Assembly (NCBI RefSeq): GCF_900112395.1
Contig: NZ_FOLN01000005.1
Location: 186,001 to 250,000 of the forward strand
Source: Algibacter lectus
GTDB lineage: Bacteria; Bacteroidota; Bacteroidia; Flavobacteriales; Flavobacteriaceae
Length of the DNA: 64,000 nt
Reading direction: 5' to 3'
The translations under genes were made by a program, and so were the position numbers. Every line of letters begins with the position of its first letter. Positions within the stretch are counted from its first letter, which is position 1. Shown in pieces: positions 8,911 through 17,553 of this stretch. The notes beneath the pieces are model-generated. The model was not told the DNA's origin, ran no database searches, and worked only from the letters and a program-made list of their open reading frames with translations.

Positions 8911-9708
8911 ATGATGAAAGCAATTACAAGCATCCAGAATGCATACATAAAACAACTCGTTCAACTAAAAGAAAAGTCTAGGGAACGTAAAAAATCAGGC
9001 CTTTTTCTAATTGAAGGCATTCGCGAAATAGAATTAGCCATAAAAGGTGGTTATGTATTAGACACCGTTTTATTCTACCCGGGACTCTTTTCGGAAAACG
9101 AACTAGAAGCGTTAACTACAAGCCAGGATTCAACTATTGAAATATCTAAAGACGTTTACGAAAAACTTGCTTACCGAAGCACTACAGAAGGTGTTCTAGC
9201 CGTTGCCAAACCAAAAAGCCACCTAATAAGTGATTTAAAATTTGACACCCAAACGCCGCTAATCTTAATTGCTGAAGCTCCAGAAAAGCCAGGTAATATT
9301 GGCGCTATTTTACGTACTGCCGATGCTGCCAATGCCGATGCCGTAATAATAGCCAACCCAAAAGGCGATTTATACAACCCAAACATTATTCGTTCTAGCG
9401 TAGGCTGTGTGTTTACCAATACTATAGCAACGGGTTCTACTACCGAAATTATAGAATTTCTAAAAGCGCATAACATAAATATTTACTGTGCCGCACTACA
9501 AGCTTCGGTAGACTATCACACTCAAGATTTCACAAAAGCTACGGCCCTTGTTGTTGGCACAGAAGCTACAGGTTTAAGTGATCAATGGCGCGTAAATTCC
9601 ACTCAAAATATCATTATACCTATGCAAGGCGAAATCGATTCTATGAATGTTTCTGTAGCTGCAGGTATCTTAATTTTTGAAGCCAAACGCCAACGTAATT
9701 TTAAATAA
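8911..9708 (+). CDS. TrmH/SpoU-family RNA 2'-O-methyltransferase
   Basis: A 265-residue SPOUT methyltransferase that transfers methyl from SAM to a ribose 2'-OH of rRNA or tRNA. An N-terminal substrate-binding domain (RERKKSGLFLIEGIREIELA) resembles RlmB/TsnR types. The three SpoU motifs follow: NIGAILRTADA (129-139), VVGTEATGLS, and IPMQGEIDSMNVSVAAGI, which form the deep trefoil knot. The target nucleotide cannot be deduced; 23S rRNA is likely from the domain layout. Two ATG codons are adjacent; either could start translation. Confidence 0.88.
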   Translation: MMKAITSIQNAYIKQLVQLKEKSRERKKSGLFLIEGIREIELAIKGGYVLDTVLFYPGLFSENELEALTTSQDSTIEISKDVYEKLAYRSTTEGVLAVAKPKSHLISDLKFDTQTPLILIAEAPEKPGNIGAILRTADAANADAVIIANPKGDLYNPNIIRSSVGCVFTNTIATGSTTEIIEFLKAHNINIYCAALQASVDYHTQDFTKATALVVGTEATGLSDQWRVNSTQNIIIPMQGEIDSMNVSVAAGILIFEAKRQRNFK

Positions 9709-9774
9709 TTGTAAATTACCAAAAATACGTCCCTCCAAATCAACAATCTTTTTTAAGGTTGAAACATAACAAAC

Positions 9775-11007
9775 ATGACCGCAAACACGCTTTTCTACAT
9801 CATTTTTGCACTAATAATCATCAATTTTATAATTGAGAAAGTTTTAGATGCATTAAATGCGAAACACTTTAATGATGCGCTTCCAGAAGATTTGCAAGAT
9901 GTTTACGATGCTGAAGAATACAAAAAATCTCAGCAATACAAAGCCACCAATTACAAATTTAGCTTACTAACATCGACCTTTACCGTAATGCTTACTTTAG
10001 GATTTTTATGGTTTGATGGTTTTGAATTCATTGACAATATAGCACGAAGCTACAGCGAAAACCCAATAATTATCGCACTTATATTCTTCGGTATTATTAC
10101 CATTGGTAGCGATATACTCAACACACCATTCTCTTATTACAGCACATTTGTAATTGAAGAAAAGTTCGGCTTCAATAAAACCACACAAAGCACTTTCTTT
10201 TTAGATAAGCTAAAAGGCTGGCTCATGATGGCCATTGTTGGCGGAGGTATTTTAGCCATAATTATTTGGTTTTACCAAGTTACAGGAAACAATTTTTGGT
10301 TATATGCTTGGGGATTAGTGGCTGTTTTCAGTTTGTTTATCAATATGTTTTACTCCAAACTTATTGTACCACTTTTTAACAAACAAACCCCATTAGAAGC
10401 CGGTAGTTTACGCGATAGCATTTCGAAGTACGCGAACACAGTAGGTTTTAAAATTGACAAAATATTTGTTATAGATGGCTCTAAACGCAGCACAAAAGCC
10501 AACGCTTATTTCTCTGGTTTTGGTAGCGAAAAACGTGTAACGCTTTACGATACTTTAATAAACGATTTAGATGAAGATGAAATTGTTGCTGTGCTAGCTC
10601 ACGAGGTTGGCCATTACAAAAAGAAACACATCATTTTTAATTTGGTAACCTCTATTTTACTCACCGGTTTTACCCTATTTATATTATCCCTTTTTATTTC
10701 TAACCCATTATTATCAGAAGCTTTAGGCGTGCAAATACCAAGTTTCCATATTGGGTTGGTGGCCTTTGGGATGCTTTACGCACCTATTTCGGAAATTACA
10801 GGATTAATCATGAATTGGTTTTCTAGAAAGTTTGAATACCAAGCCGACGATTACGCCAAAAACACCTACAAAGCCGAACCTTTAATAACCTCCTTAAAAA
10901 AGCTTTCTAAAAATAGCTTAAGCAATTTAACACCTCATCCCGCTTATGTTTTTATGCATTACTCGCATCCTACGCTGCAGGAACGCATTGGGAATTTAAG
11001 ACGATAA
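9775..11007 (+). CDS. M48 membrane metalloprotease (Ste24/CAAX protease type)
   Basis: A 410-residue integral membrane zinc protease. Several hydrophobic helices lie in the first 200 residues and two more near 290-350. HEVGH is at 276-280, with the third zinc ligand E354 in KFEYQADDYA. Length and order match the Ste24p-like M48A family (N-terminal CAAX_prtase_1_N plus peptidase domain). Since bacteria do not farnesylate proteins, the role is probably membrane-protein quality control (inference). A decayed copy of its last 150 bases occurs 0.9 kb downstream at 11904-12052. Confidence 0.9.
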   Translation: MTANTLFYIIFALIIINFIIEKVLDALNAKHFNDALPEDLQDVYDAEEYKKSQQYKATNYKFSLLTSTFTVMLTLGFLWFDGFEFIDNIARSYSENPIIIALIFFGIITIGSDILNTPFSYYSTFVIEEKFGFNKTTQSTFFLDKLKGWLMMAIVGGGILAIIIWFYQVTGNNFWLYAWGLVAVFSLFINMFYSKLIVPLFNKQTPLEAGSLRDSISKYANTVGFKIDKIFVIDGSKRSTKANAYFSGFGSEKRVTLYDTLINDLDEDEIVAVLAHEVGHYKKKHIIFNLVTSILLTGFTLFILSLFISNPLLSEALGVQIPSFHIGLVAFGMLYAPISEITGLIMNWFSRKFEYQADDYAKNTYKAEPLITSLKKLSKNSLSNLTPHPAYVFMHYSHPTLQERIGNLRR

Positions 11008-11035
11008 TTATTTTAACTTAAAAAACACAAACCCC

Positions 11036-11833
11036 ATGAACTGGAAAAACACCTACCTACTATCGATAACAGTAATAATACTTACAGTAGTAGCAAGTAT
11101 AATAACCAACTACCAATATGGATTTACCCCTAACCTAATTGGTAACGCATTAACTTTCATTAAACTTTTTATATTCTTTAGTTTTATAAACATCTTAAAT
11201 AAGTCTATCACAGCAAAAGCTATAAAAAAATACTTAAGACCTCTTGAGTATGCATTATATATTTTTATTACACTTAATATTATTGCTGTTGTAACATTAA
11301 CTTTTCAGTTAATAACACGTCCCGACCTATTTGCGCATTTCCAAATCATTATAAGTTATGCACTGCAAATTTTCACAATTTACTTAGCTATTAATGCTTT
11401 TTATTTAAGAAAAAAAATATTAGGGAAATACAATGCCATTCAAAAAATCAGCTACACGCCTACCGATGTTAATGCTTTAAAAACCAAAACATACAACACC
11501 ATTGATGATAGATTGAGCCTTTGTAAAAGATGTGTAAATAAAGCTTTTGACTCTAAAACTGGGTTAATTTGTAGTTTAAATAATGCTAAACCAAGTTTTG
11601 ATACATATTGCACCGATTTTATAGTTAATGAAGCAGAGACAGAAAGAATAGACAAAACCGAAGCCATTGAAAAACCAGGATTTTTTGGTAGTTGGAAAGG
11701 CGCTTTAGTGATGTCGATTCTTGGTTTTGCACGATTTGCGATGCGCGGACTCGATGATCCTTTTGGTGTAGTATTTCTTGCTCTTGGTTTAGGCTGGCTT
11801 GTAATTGTATTAACAAGCAGAAAGAGTAACTAA
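11036..11833 (+). CDS. hypothetical membrane protein with Cys4 motif
   Basis: I do not recognise a named family. The 265 residues carry four predicted hydrophobic helices in the first about 130 residues, a soluble cytosolic segment, and hydrophobic C-terminal helices (about 222-262). The soluble segment contains C163-x2-C166-x12-C179-x12-C192 in the context LCKRCVNKAFDSKTGLICSL, a spacing that suggests a small metal-binding site. It follows the M48 protease gene by 28 bases and could be co-transcribed with it. Confidence 0.6.
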   Translation: MNWKNTYLLSITVIILTVVASIITNYQYGFTPNLIGNALTFIKLFIFFSFINILNKSITAKAIKKYLRPLEYALYIFITLNIIAVVTLTFQLITRPDLFAHFQIIISYALQIFTIYLAINAFYLRKKILGKYNAIQKISYTPTDVNALKTKTYNTIDDRLSLCKRCVNKAFDSKTGLICSLNNAKPSFDTYCTDFIVNEAETERIDKTEAIEKPGFFGSWKGALVMSILGFARFAMRGLDDPFGVVFLALGLGWLVIVLTSRKSN

Positions 11834-11845
11834 TTTATCCAAACC

Positions 11846-11873
11846 TTATTGATAAACTTCTATTTATCAATAA
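11846..11873. repeat. perfect 11-bp inverted repeat
   Basis: TTATTGATAAA and TTTATCAATAA flank a 6-base loop 12 bases after the stop codon of the Cys4 membrane protein. The stem is nearly all A/T and is followed by A residues, not T, so it is a poor intrinsic terminator on the plus strand. It could still act as an mRNA 3' end or a binding site. Confidence 0.5.
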
Positions 11874-11903
11874 AAAAACAATTATGGTAATTTGGATTTA
11901 TAG

Positions 11904-12052
11904 GTGGTGATTACACTAAAACCACCTATAAAACCGAACCTTTTATTATCTTAAAGAAGCTTTCCAAAAACGGTTTTAAGCATTTTACACCACATAAGCT
12001 GACGCCTTCATGCATTACGCGTACCCCAAACTTTTACAGCATATCAATAATT
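11904..12052 (+). pseudogene. remnant of the 3' end of an M48 metalloprotease gene
   Basis: Read in frame from 11904 the sequence gives GDYTKTTYKTEPFI then LKKLSKNGFKHFTPH. This aligns with DDYAKNTYKAEPLI and LKKLSKNSLSNLTPH near the end of the intact protease at 9775-11007. After a single-base deletion, MHYAYPKLLQHI continues the match to MHYSHPTLQERI. There is no start, no HExxH part and at least one frameshift, so it is a dead fragment, most likely from an old tandem duplication. An 8-bp inverted repeat (TAGGTGGT/ACCACCTA, 11901-11928) has arisen at its edge. Confidence 0.75.
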
Positions 12053-12196
12053 AAAAAAACACTTCTAATGTTTCTATTAGGTTGATTTTGCTAAATAAAT
12101 ACTCCAATGACTTCATTTTTCGTAACAAAAATAAATATACAATCGCTCCAAAATAAAAAAAACATAATGCCTAAACCTCACCCCCAGCCCAACCCC

Positions 12197-12340
12197 GCGT
12201 TAACGATTGCAGCGGCATCCTTTTTAAAAATTTAAGCAGCCAAAAACTTTGTTATTTCTACAAACATTCTAGATAAACACTACCATACGGAAAGCTCTAA
12301 ATTTTTAAAAAGATATAGCGGAAAGCGTGTTAAAACGCCC
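12197..12340 (-). repeat. dispersed intergenic repeat, copy 2
   Basis: On the minus strand it begins GGGCGTTTTAACACGC, continues into TTTCCGCTATATCTTTTT, has a variable AT-rich centre, and closes with AAAAAGGATGCCGCTG and CAATCGTTAACGC. The ends are inverted (GCGTT/AACGC), and the CCGCT/AGCGG blocks can also pair. It lies between the M48 remnant and the DEAD-box promoter. Confidence 0.75.
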
Positions 12341-12346
12341 AAAAAA

Positions 12347-12375
12347 TTGAATATCCAAAAAATTGATTACCTTTG
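12347..12375 (+). promoter_or_regulatory. consensus promoter of the DEAD-box helicase gene
   Basis: TTG (12347-12349), an 18-base spacer, then TACCTTTG (12368-12375). This is a full match to the Bacteroidota housekeeping promoter. It predicts a start near 12380 and a leader of almost 130 bases. Confidence 0.8.
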
Positions 12376-12379
12376 CAGC

Positions 12380-12507
12380 TTGAAACTCGGGAAAAATCGA
12401 GTTTATATTCCTCAGAGAGAGGATGTGTTACTGGAAGTTTAAGGTTAAGTATGTCGATTCGCTTTCTTATGTAACACCACATAACAAAATCGAATACTTA
12501 TACAAGA
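12380..12507 (+). promoter_or_regulatory. structured 5' leader of the DEAD-box helicase mRNA
   Basis: Two stem-loops are visible. Hairpin 1 (12383-12404) pairs AAACTCG with CGAGTTT. Hairpin 2 (12449-12497) pairs GTAT-TCGATT with AATCGAATAC and, inside it, TTATGT with ACATAA around the loop AACACC; it ends ten bases before the start codon. Long leaders are typical of cold-inducible helicase mRNAs in other bacteria, so control of translation by temperature or by the helicase itself is plausible but unproven. Confidence 0.55.
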
Positions 12508-12536
12508 ATGAGCACATTCCAAGAATTAGGTCTTAA
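12423..12536 (+). other. possible 37-codon upstream ORF overlapping the helicase start
   Basis: An ATG at 12423, preceded by the purine run AGAGAGAGG, opens 37 sense codons (MCYWKFKVKYVDSL...) and stops at 12534-12536, 29 bases inside the helicase gene in another frame. It spans hairpin 2. It could be a regulatory leader peptide or chance; no purine-rich site at proper distance is seen. Confidence 0.25.
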
Positions 12537-14334
12537 TGACGACCTATTGCATGCAATTACCGATTTAGGATTTGAAAAGCCTAGTGAAGTTCAAGAAAAA
12601 GCAATCCCAATTTTATTAAATTCTGAAACCGATTTAGTGGCACTTGCCCAAACCGGAACAGGAAAAACAGCGGCATTTGGTTTTCCAATGTTAGCTAAAA
12701 TAGATGTAAACAGCCGCACAACGCAAGGTTTAATTTTAAGCCCAACACGTGAACTTTGTTTACAGATTACCAACGAAATGAAACAATACGGTAAGTATTG
12801 TAAAGGTTTAAATGTGGTTGCCATTTATGGTGGATCTAGCATTACAGACCAAGCTCGTGAGGTAAAACGTGGTGCACAGATTATTGTAGCTACACCAGGT
12901 AGAATGAAAGATATGATTAGCCGTAGATTGGTTGATATTTCTAAAATTCAATATTCGGTTTTAGATGAAGCCGATGAGATGTTAAACATGGGTTTTAAAG
13001 AGGATATTACCGATATTTTATCGCATACTCCAGAAGACAAAAACACATGGTTATTTTCTGCAACGATGCCTAGAGAAGTAGCTAGAATTGCGAAAAAATT
13101 TATGGACAACCCACAAGAAATTACGGTTGGAAATAAAAATGAAAGTACAAGTAATGTAACTCACGAGTATTATTTAGTAAACTCTAGAGACCGTTACCAA
13201 GCTTTAAAACGCTTAGCAGATGCTAACCCAGATATCTTTTCTGTAGTATTTTGTAGAACAAAACGTGATACGCAAAAAGTAGCCGAAAACTTAATTGAAG
13301 ATGGTTACAGCGCTGGTGCATTACACGGCGATTTAAGCCAGAACCAACGTGATTTGGTTATGCAATCGTTTAGAAAAAACCAAATACAAATGCTTGTTGC
13401 AACAGATGTTGCGGCTCGTGGTATTGATGTTGATGATATTACACACGTAATAAACTACCAATTACCTGACGAAATTGAAACGTATACACACCGTTCTGGT
13501 CGTACCGGACGTGCTGGTAAAAACGGTATTTCTATGGTTATTGTTTCGAAAAGTGAAGTTCGAAAAATAAAAAGTATTGAACGCATTATTAAACGTGAGT
13601 TCGAGAAAAAAGAAGTGCCAGATGGTATGGAAATTTGCGAAGTGCAGTTAATGTCTTTAGCAAATAAAATACATAATACTGAGGTTAATCATGAAATTGA
13701 TAAATACCTTACTAGTATTAATGAAATGTTTGAAGAAACTAGCAAAGAGGAATTAATTAAGAAATTTTTCTCTGTAGAATTTACACGTTTCTATAACTAT
13801 TACCAAAAATCTAAAAACTTAAACGTTGCAGAAGGCTCTAGAGATAGAGAGGGCGGACGCGAAGGTGGTCGTGATTTTGGAGGAAACTCTAACTCTACTA
13901 GATACTTTATTAATGTTGGTGAGAAAGATGGTTTTGATTGGATGAAATTGAAAGATTTCTTAAAAGACCAATTACAACTTGGTAGAGATGATGTATTTAA
14001 AGTGGAAGTTAAAGAGAGTTTCTCTTTCTTTAATACTGAAAATGAAACTAAAGATAAAGTTTTAGCTTTCTTTACAGACTTTAAACATGAAGGACGTTTT
14101 GTAAATGTTGAAGTTTCGGAAAATCGTGGTGGCGGAAGACGCAACGATAGACGTGGCGGAGGCGGAAGACGCGACGATAAACGTGGTGGCGGAAGACGCA
14201 GCGATGATAGAAAAGGTGGTTCTGGAAGCAGAAGCGACAGACGTAGAAGTAACGAAGGTGGAGGAAGCTCTAGACGTTCGGACTCTGATTCTGGTGGCGG
14301 AAAATTTGCTGGAGCTAGACGTTCTAGAAGATAG
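12508..14334 (+). CDS. DEAD-box ATP-dependent RNA helicase (CsdA/DbpA-like)
   Basis: A 608-residue RNA helicase that unwinds structured RNA in ribosome assembly and mRNA decay. The Q-motif region is at 4-37, Walker A AQTGTGKT at 47-54, DEAD at 153-156, SAT at 184-186, and HRSGRTGRAGK is present in the helicase C-domain. After about residue 450 comes a DbpA-type RNA-binding domain (YFINVGEKDGFDWMKLKDFL). The last 60 residues are an RGG/RRDD-rich basic tail, as in cold-shock helicases. The gene is monocistronic, with a consensus promoter and a long leader, and ends in a strong terminator. Confidence 0.93.
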   Translation: MSTFQELGLNDDLLHAITDLGFEKPSEVQEKAIPILLNSETDLVALAQTGTGKTAAFGFPMLAKIDVNSRTTQGLILSPTRELCLQITNEMKQYGKYCKGLNVVAIYGGSSITDQAREVKRGAQIIVATPGRMKDMISRRLVDISKIQYSVLDEADEMLNMGFKEDITDILSHTPEDKNTWLFSATMPREVARIAKKFMDNPQEITVGNKNESTSNVTHEYYLVNSRDRYQALKRLADANPDIFSVVFCRTKRDTQKVAENLIEDGYSAGALHGDLSQNQRDLVMQSFRKNQIQMLVATDVAARGIDVDDITHVINYQLPDEIETYTHRSGRTGRAGKNGISMVIVSKSEVRKIKSIERIIKREFEKKEVPDGMEICEVQLMSLANKIHNTEVNHEIDKYLTSINEMFEETSKEELIKKFFSVEFTRFYNYYQKSKNLNVAEGSRDREGGREGGRDFGGNSNSTRYFINVGEKDGFDWMKLKDFLKDQLQLGRDDVFKVEVKESFSFFNTENETKDKVLAFFTDFKHEGRFVNVEVSENRGGGRRNDRRGGGGRRDDKRGGGRRSDDRKGGSGSRSDRRRSNEGGGSSRRSDSDSGGGKFAGARRSRR

Positions 14335-14354
14335 AACTTAGTTTTATAATATAT

Positions 14355-14400
14355 AAAAAGCTGACTGAAAGTAAATTTACTTTTGGTCAGCTTTTTTTTT
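14355..14400. terminator. bidirectional terminator
   Basis: AAAAAGCTGAC pairs with GTCAGCTTTTT, with an inner palindrome AAAGTAAATTTACTTT. It separates the convergent helicase and T9SS type B genes. Confidence 0.9.
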
Positions 14401-14411
14401 ATGCTTAAATT

Positions 14412-17360
14412 TTAGCGTTTTAATGTAAAGTGTCCGTGGTATTGGCGATTTTTACTTGGCCGGTTTACTACAAACCAATAATCGGATGTGGCCAGCATGC
14501 GCCCATTAAAGGTTCCATCCCACCCTTTTGAGTGCGGATTTAACTGAATAATTAATTTACCATAACGATCGAAAATATGAACTTCTAAATCGGGTTCGGT
14601 TTCTGCGAATTCTATTTTCCAGTAATCGTGGTAGCCGTCGTTATTTGGCGTAAAGTACTTTGGATAATTCAGTAGATAGATATCTTCGGAATATACCATG
14701 CAGTCGCTCTCGCTAGTAACATATACCGTATAATCGCCAGCATCTAGATTATCGAAGATATTACTGCTTGTGTATATATTACCATCTATAGAGTATTTAA
14801 ACGCACCAGCGCCCTCGGTTGTAATAATTACAGAGTTGCTGTTTGTCGTCCAATCGTTAATTTCAATATGTACCGCGAGTGGCAAACTAGCATCTACTAC
14901 CCTAACAGTCTTAGTTATGCTACATCTAGAGTTACCTATATTAAAGACTGTAATGGTATAATCGCCAGCTTGATCGACCATAATACCAGAGCTTGTTTCT
15001 CCGGTGTTCCAAAGATATTCGTCGTGCATAGAACTCACATAGACTTGCACACTTTCACCTGGGCATAAATACCAAACCTCATCGATATCAATAATCGGTT
15101 GGCTACTTACTCGAATAAAAAATGATGTAAGTGCATAACATTCTGTATTAGACGAAAGTTCTACGCGCGCAAAAATTTCTTCTGTAGCACTTTGGTTCTC
15201 GTAGTTTTCTGGTAATATATTAGATTTAGTTTCGGCTTCAGTTTGAGATTTATGGTAAGTAACATTTCCGGCTTGACCGTTTAAAATAGTTGCCGTTTGA
15301 TCGCCTAGATTAAAAAAGGCTTTACCGCCATTAGAGCCATCGTCACAAATAAATAAATCTTCCGCCACATAGGCCGTTGGCGTGTCGTTGATAATAACAT
15401 TAAAGCTCGATGTTGAAAAACAGTCTGTTGCTTTATTTTCTAAACGTGCAAAAAGTCCTTGGTTGCTGCTAAATGTTGTAAAAATACTGGTATTCAAGCC
15501 TGGACCACCTGCATCGGCTTCCGCTTGCGATTCGTAATACGTTACTTTGTATTCGGTTGGAGGTGCATCGTTTAAAACCTCATCATCAAACTGAGATAAA
15601 CTAAGCGTTTCAACACCATCGTTAGAAACATCATCACACAAAACAAGATCGATAGGAGTTCCCGCTGTTTCTGTTTCTATTATTAATTTAAAACTCGATA
15701 TATCGTAACAATCGGAACTTAAGGTATTGCTAATTTTATAATAAATATCTTGAGCGTTACTCGTATTGGTGTACATACTATTCAGCATATTAACACCATC
15801 TGTTGCATCTTCAAAGCTTTCAAAATAACTTACCTCAAAAAGTGTTGTACTTTGTGCCCCCATAATATCGGCGGTTTTACTACTTAAATCGAAAGTTTCA
15901 AAACCATCATTTCCAATATCTTCACAAAATACATAATCGGTTACGGCGTTCGCTATTGGCATATCGTAAATTGTGAAATTTTTAGCCACACTATAGGTGC
16001 AACTTCCAGATTTAAAAATAGCCTTAACCAAATAATCGCCTACCGCTGCATAAGTATGCTCGGGTTTTATTAAAGTCGATGTTGTGCCATCTCCAAACTC
16101 CCATAACACAGAATCTATAGATTCGCTCGTTATTAAATCAAACGCTACGGCATCATTAAAACAGGTGTTTTCAACTTCTATTTTACCAACAAAAAACGAC
16201 TGAATAAAAGAGGGCAAACCAAAAATAGCGCTGCGCCCACTAAGGTTTATTGTTCTATATTGGTAATCGCTGCTCAGGCCTTTATTATTAGGCGCTTCTA
16301 TAACACTTAAATAAGACGAGAATGTATTAGACACATATATTTTACCATCTGGTCCTAATTGCAAACCCGCAATTAAGCGTCGTTCTTTAGCGAGAACCAC
16401 ATTGGATGCTTTTATGGCGCTTGGCGTAAACACACTCAAATCTAATTGATGCAATTCTGAGGTGTAATATTGCTGATTTAAATCGCTAACGTAAAGGTAT
16501 TGGCTATTTGTAGAAAACTCTAAACCGTAAGCACCATCTAAATAATCTGCTCCAAAAAAATTATCGATTAAAACAGGATTAGACACCACGCCAGTTTCTT
16601 TATTAAAATCGAATAATTCTACAAAACTATTGGTACTCCATTTAGCAACTGCTAATTTTTTTCCGTTAGGCGAAAACTTCATACAGCCAATAACATTAAA
16701 ACCCGCTCCACCGTGATAGCTTCCAACATCTGATATTACTGGAGTAGCTTCTACACCGGTTGCTGTAATTTTAAATGTTGCAAAACTACTACTATCCCAA
16801 AGATGCGCAGTAACCCAATAATCTACACCGTTACTATGCTGTACTGCCGATATTTTCTCAGTGCCAGGAGCTACTAAAAACACATTTTTTTGAGATGTTA
16901 CAGCGCCATTACCGCCATTTAAACTCATATCGACTTCTGAGTATTGTAGGCCTTCGGCTTTAAAAAAATCTATAATTGTAAAAATATAGTAAATTGTATC
17001 AGAATTTGGCTTAGGCACAATAACAGCCGATTGCGTACTCGACGGATGCCCATTTAAACCATTACCATTTGGCATAATATTATGGTTTCTATCCCAAACA
17101 TTAACACCGTTAGTATAAAATAAAAGTTCGCCTTTTTTATTGGAAATTACCGAACATCCTTCGTTAGTAGAAAGCGCTCCGTCTGTAAGAGAATTTACCC
17201 CACCATCATTAAAATTAACGCCCGCATTAAAACCAAAATACCAGTTAGCAGCTTGGTCTTGCGCATTAGAAAAACCCGGAAAAAACAAGACCACAAAAAA
17301 GCACAATAAAGCTATGTATTTTAAGCAGTTAGCAAACTTAAATTTGCAATTAAAATTCAA
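14412..17360 (-). CDS. T9SS type B sorting-domain surface protein
   Basis: A 982-residue secreted protein. A signal peptide (ending SNAQ, about residue 34) precedes a beta-propeller-like region (about 35-400: NWYFGFNAGVNFNDG, YVSDLNQQYYTSELHQLDLS). A PKD domain (VLWEFGDGTTST...PEHTYAAVGDYLV) follows, then three roughly 95-residue repeats each opening with C(E/D)DxxNDG-like sequence. The C-terminus (about 897-982: YFTPNNDGYHDYWKI ... IFDRYGKLI) is the gliding-motility-associated CHU_C domain, which directs export by the type IX system without gliding-type A cleavage signals. It is probably an adhesin or surface-layer protein. Confidence 0.9.
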   Translation of the reverse strand: MNFNCKFKFANCLKYIALLCFFVVLFFPGFSNAQDQAANWYFGFNAGVNFNDGGVNSLTDGALSTNEGCSVISNKKGELLFYTNGVNVWDRNHNIMPNGNGLNGHPSSTQSAVIVPKPNSDTIYYIFTIIDFFKAEGLQYSEVDMSLNGGNGAVTSQKNVFLVAPGTEKISAVQHSNGVDYWVTAHLWDSSSFATFKITATGVEATPVISDVGSYHGGAGFNVIGCMKFSPNGKKLAVAKWSTNSFVELFDFNKETGVVSNPVLIDNFFGADYLDGAYGLEFSTNSQYLYVSDLNQQYYTSELHQLDLSVFTPSAIKASNVVLAKERRLIAGLQLGPDGKIYVSNTFSSYLSVIEAPNNKGLSSDYQYRTINLSGRSAIFGLPSFIQSFFVGKIEVENTCFNDAVAFDLITSESIDSVLWEFGDGTTSTLIKPEHTYAAVGDYLVKAIFKSGSCTYSVAKNFTIYDMPIANAVTDYVFCEDIGNDGFETFDLSSKTADIMGAQSTTLFEVSYFESFEDATDGVNMLNSMYTNTSNAQDIYYKISNTLSSDCYDISSFKLIIETETAGTPIDLVLCDDVSNDGVETLSLSQFDDEVLNDAPPTEYKVTYYESQAEADAGGPGLNTSIFTTFSSNQGLFARLENKATDCFSTSSFNVIINDTPTAYVAEDLFICDDGSNGGKAFFNLGDQTATILNGQAGNVTYHKSQTEAETKSNILPENYENQSATEEIFARVELSSNTECYALTSFFIRVSSQPIIDIDEVWYLCPGESVQVYVSSMHDEYLWNTGETSSGIMVDQAGDYTITVFNIGNSRCSITKTVRVVDASLPLAVHIEINDWTTNSNSVIITTEGAGAFKYSIDGNIYTSSNIFDNLDAGDYTVYVTSESDCMVYSEDIYLLNYPKYFTPNNDGYHDYWKIEFAETEPDLEVHIFDRYGKLIIQLNPHSKGWDGTFNGRMLATSDYWFVVNRPSKNRQYHGHFTLKR

Positions 17361-17553
17361 CGTTTTGGAAGGATTTATTAATTTCCTTCAAAAATAAGCA
17401 TCTGTAATAATATTCTTAACAAAAAACTTTTAAATTTTCATAAAAAAGCCATAATCTTCGTTAAATAGGCATAACTCAAGCCTTTCAAAGTTAAATTATA
17501 TTAAAATATATGGTTATATTTAATAGTTTAGTACTTTTATAAAAAATTTGTTG

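Larger units (their letters stand above)
11834..12507. other. 674-base non-coding region
   Basis: This gap holds, in order, a perfect inverted repeat (11846-11873), a pseudogene fragment of the M48 gene, dispersed repeat copy 2, and the promoter and leader of the DEAD-box gene. The rest (about 12061-12190) is AT-rich with nothing recognisable except a C-rich patch at 12176-12196. Confidence 0.7.

Noticed and set aside
11846-11873. Intrinsic terminator after the Cys4 membrane protein
   Set aside because: The perfect stem is A/T only and is followed by A residues, not T, on the coding strand.
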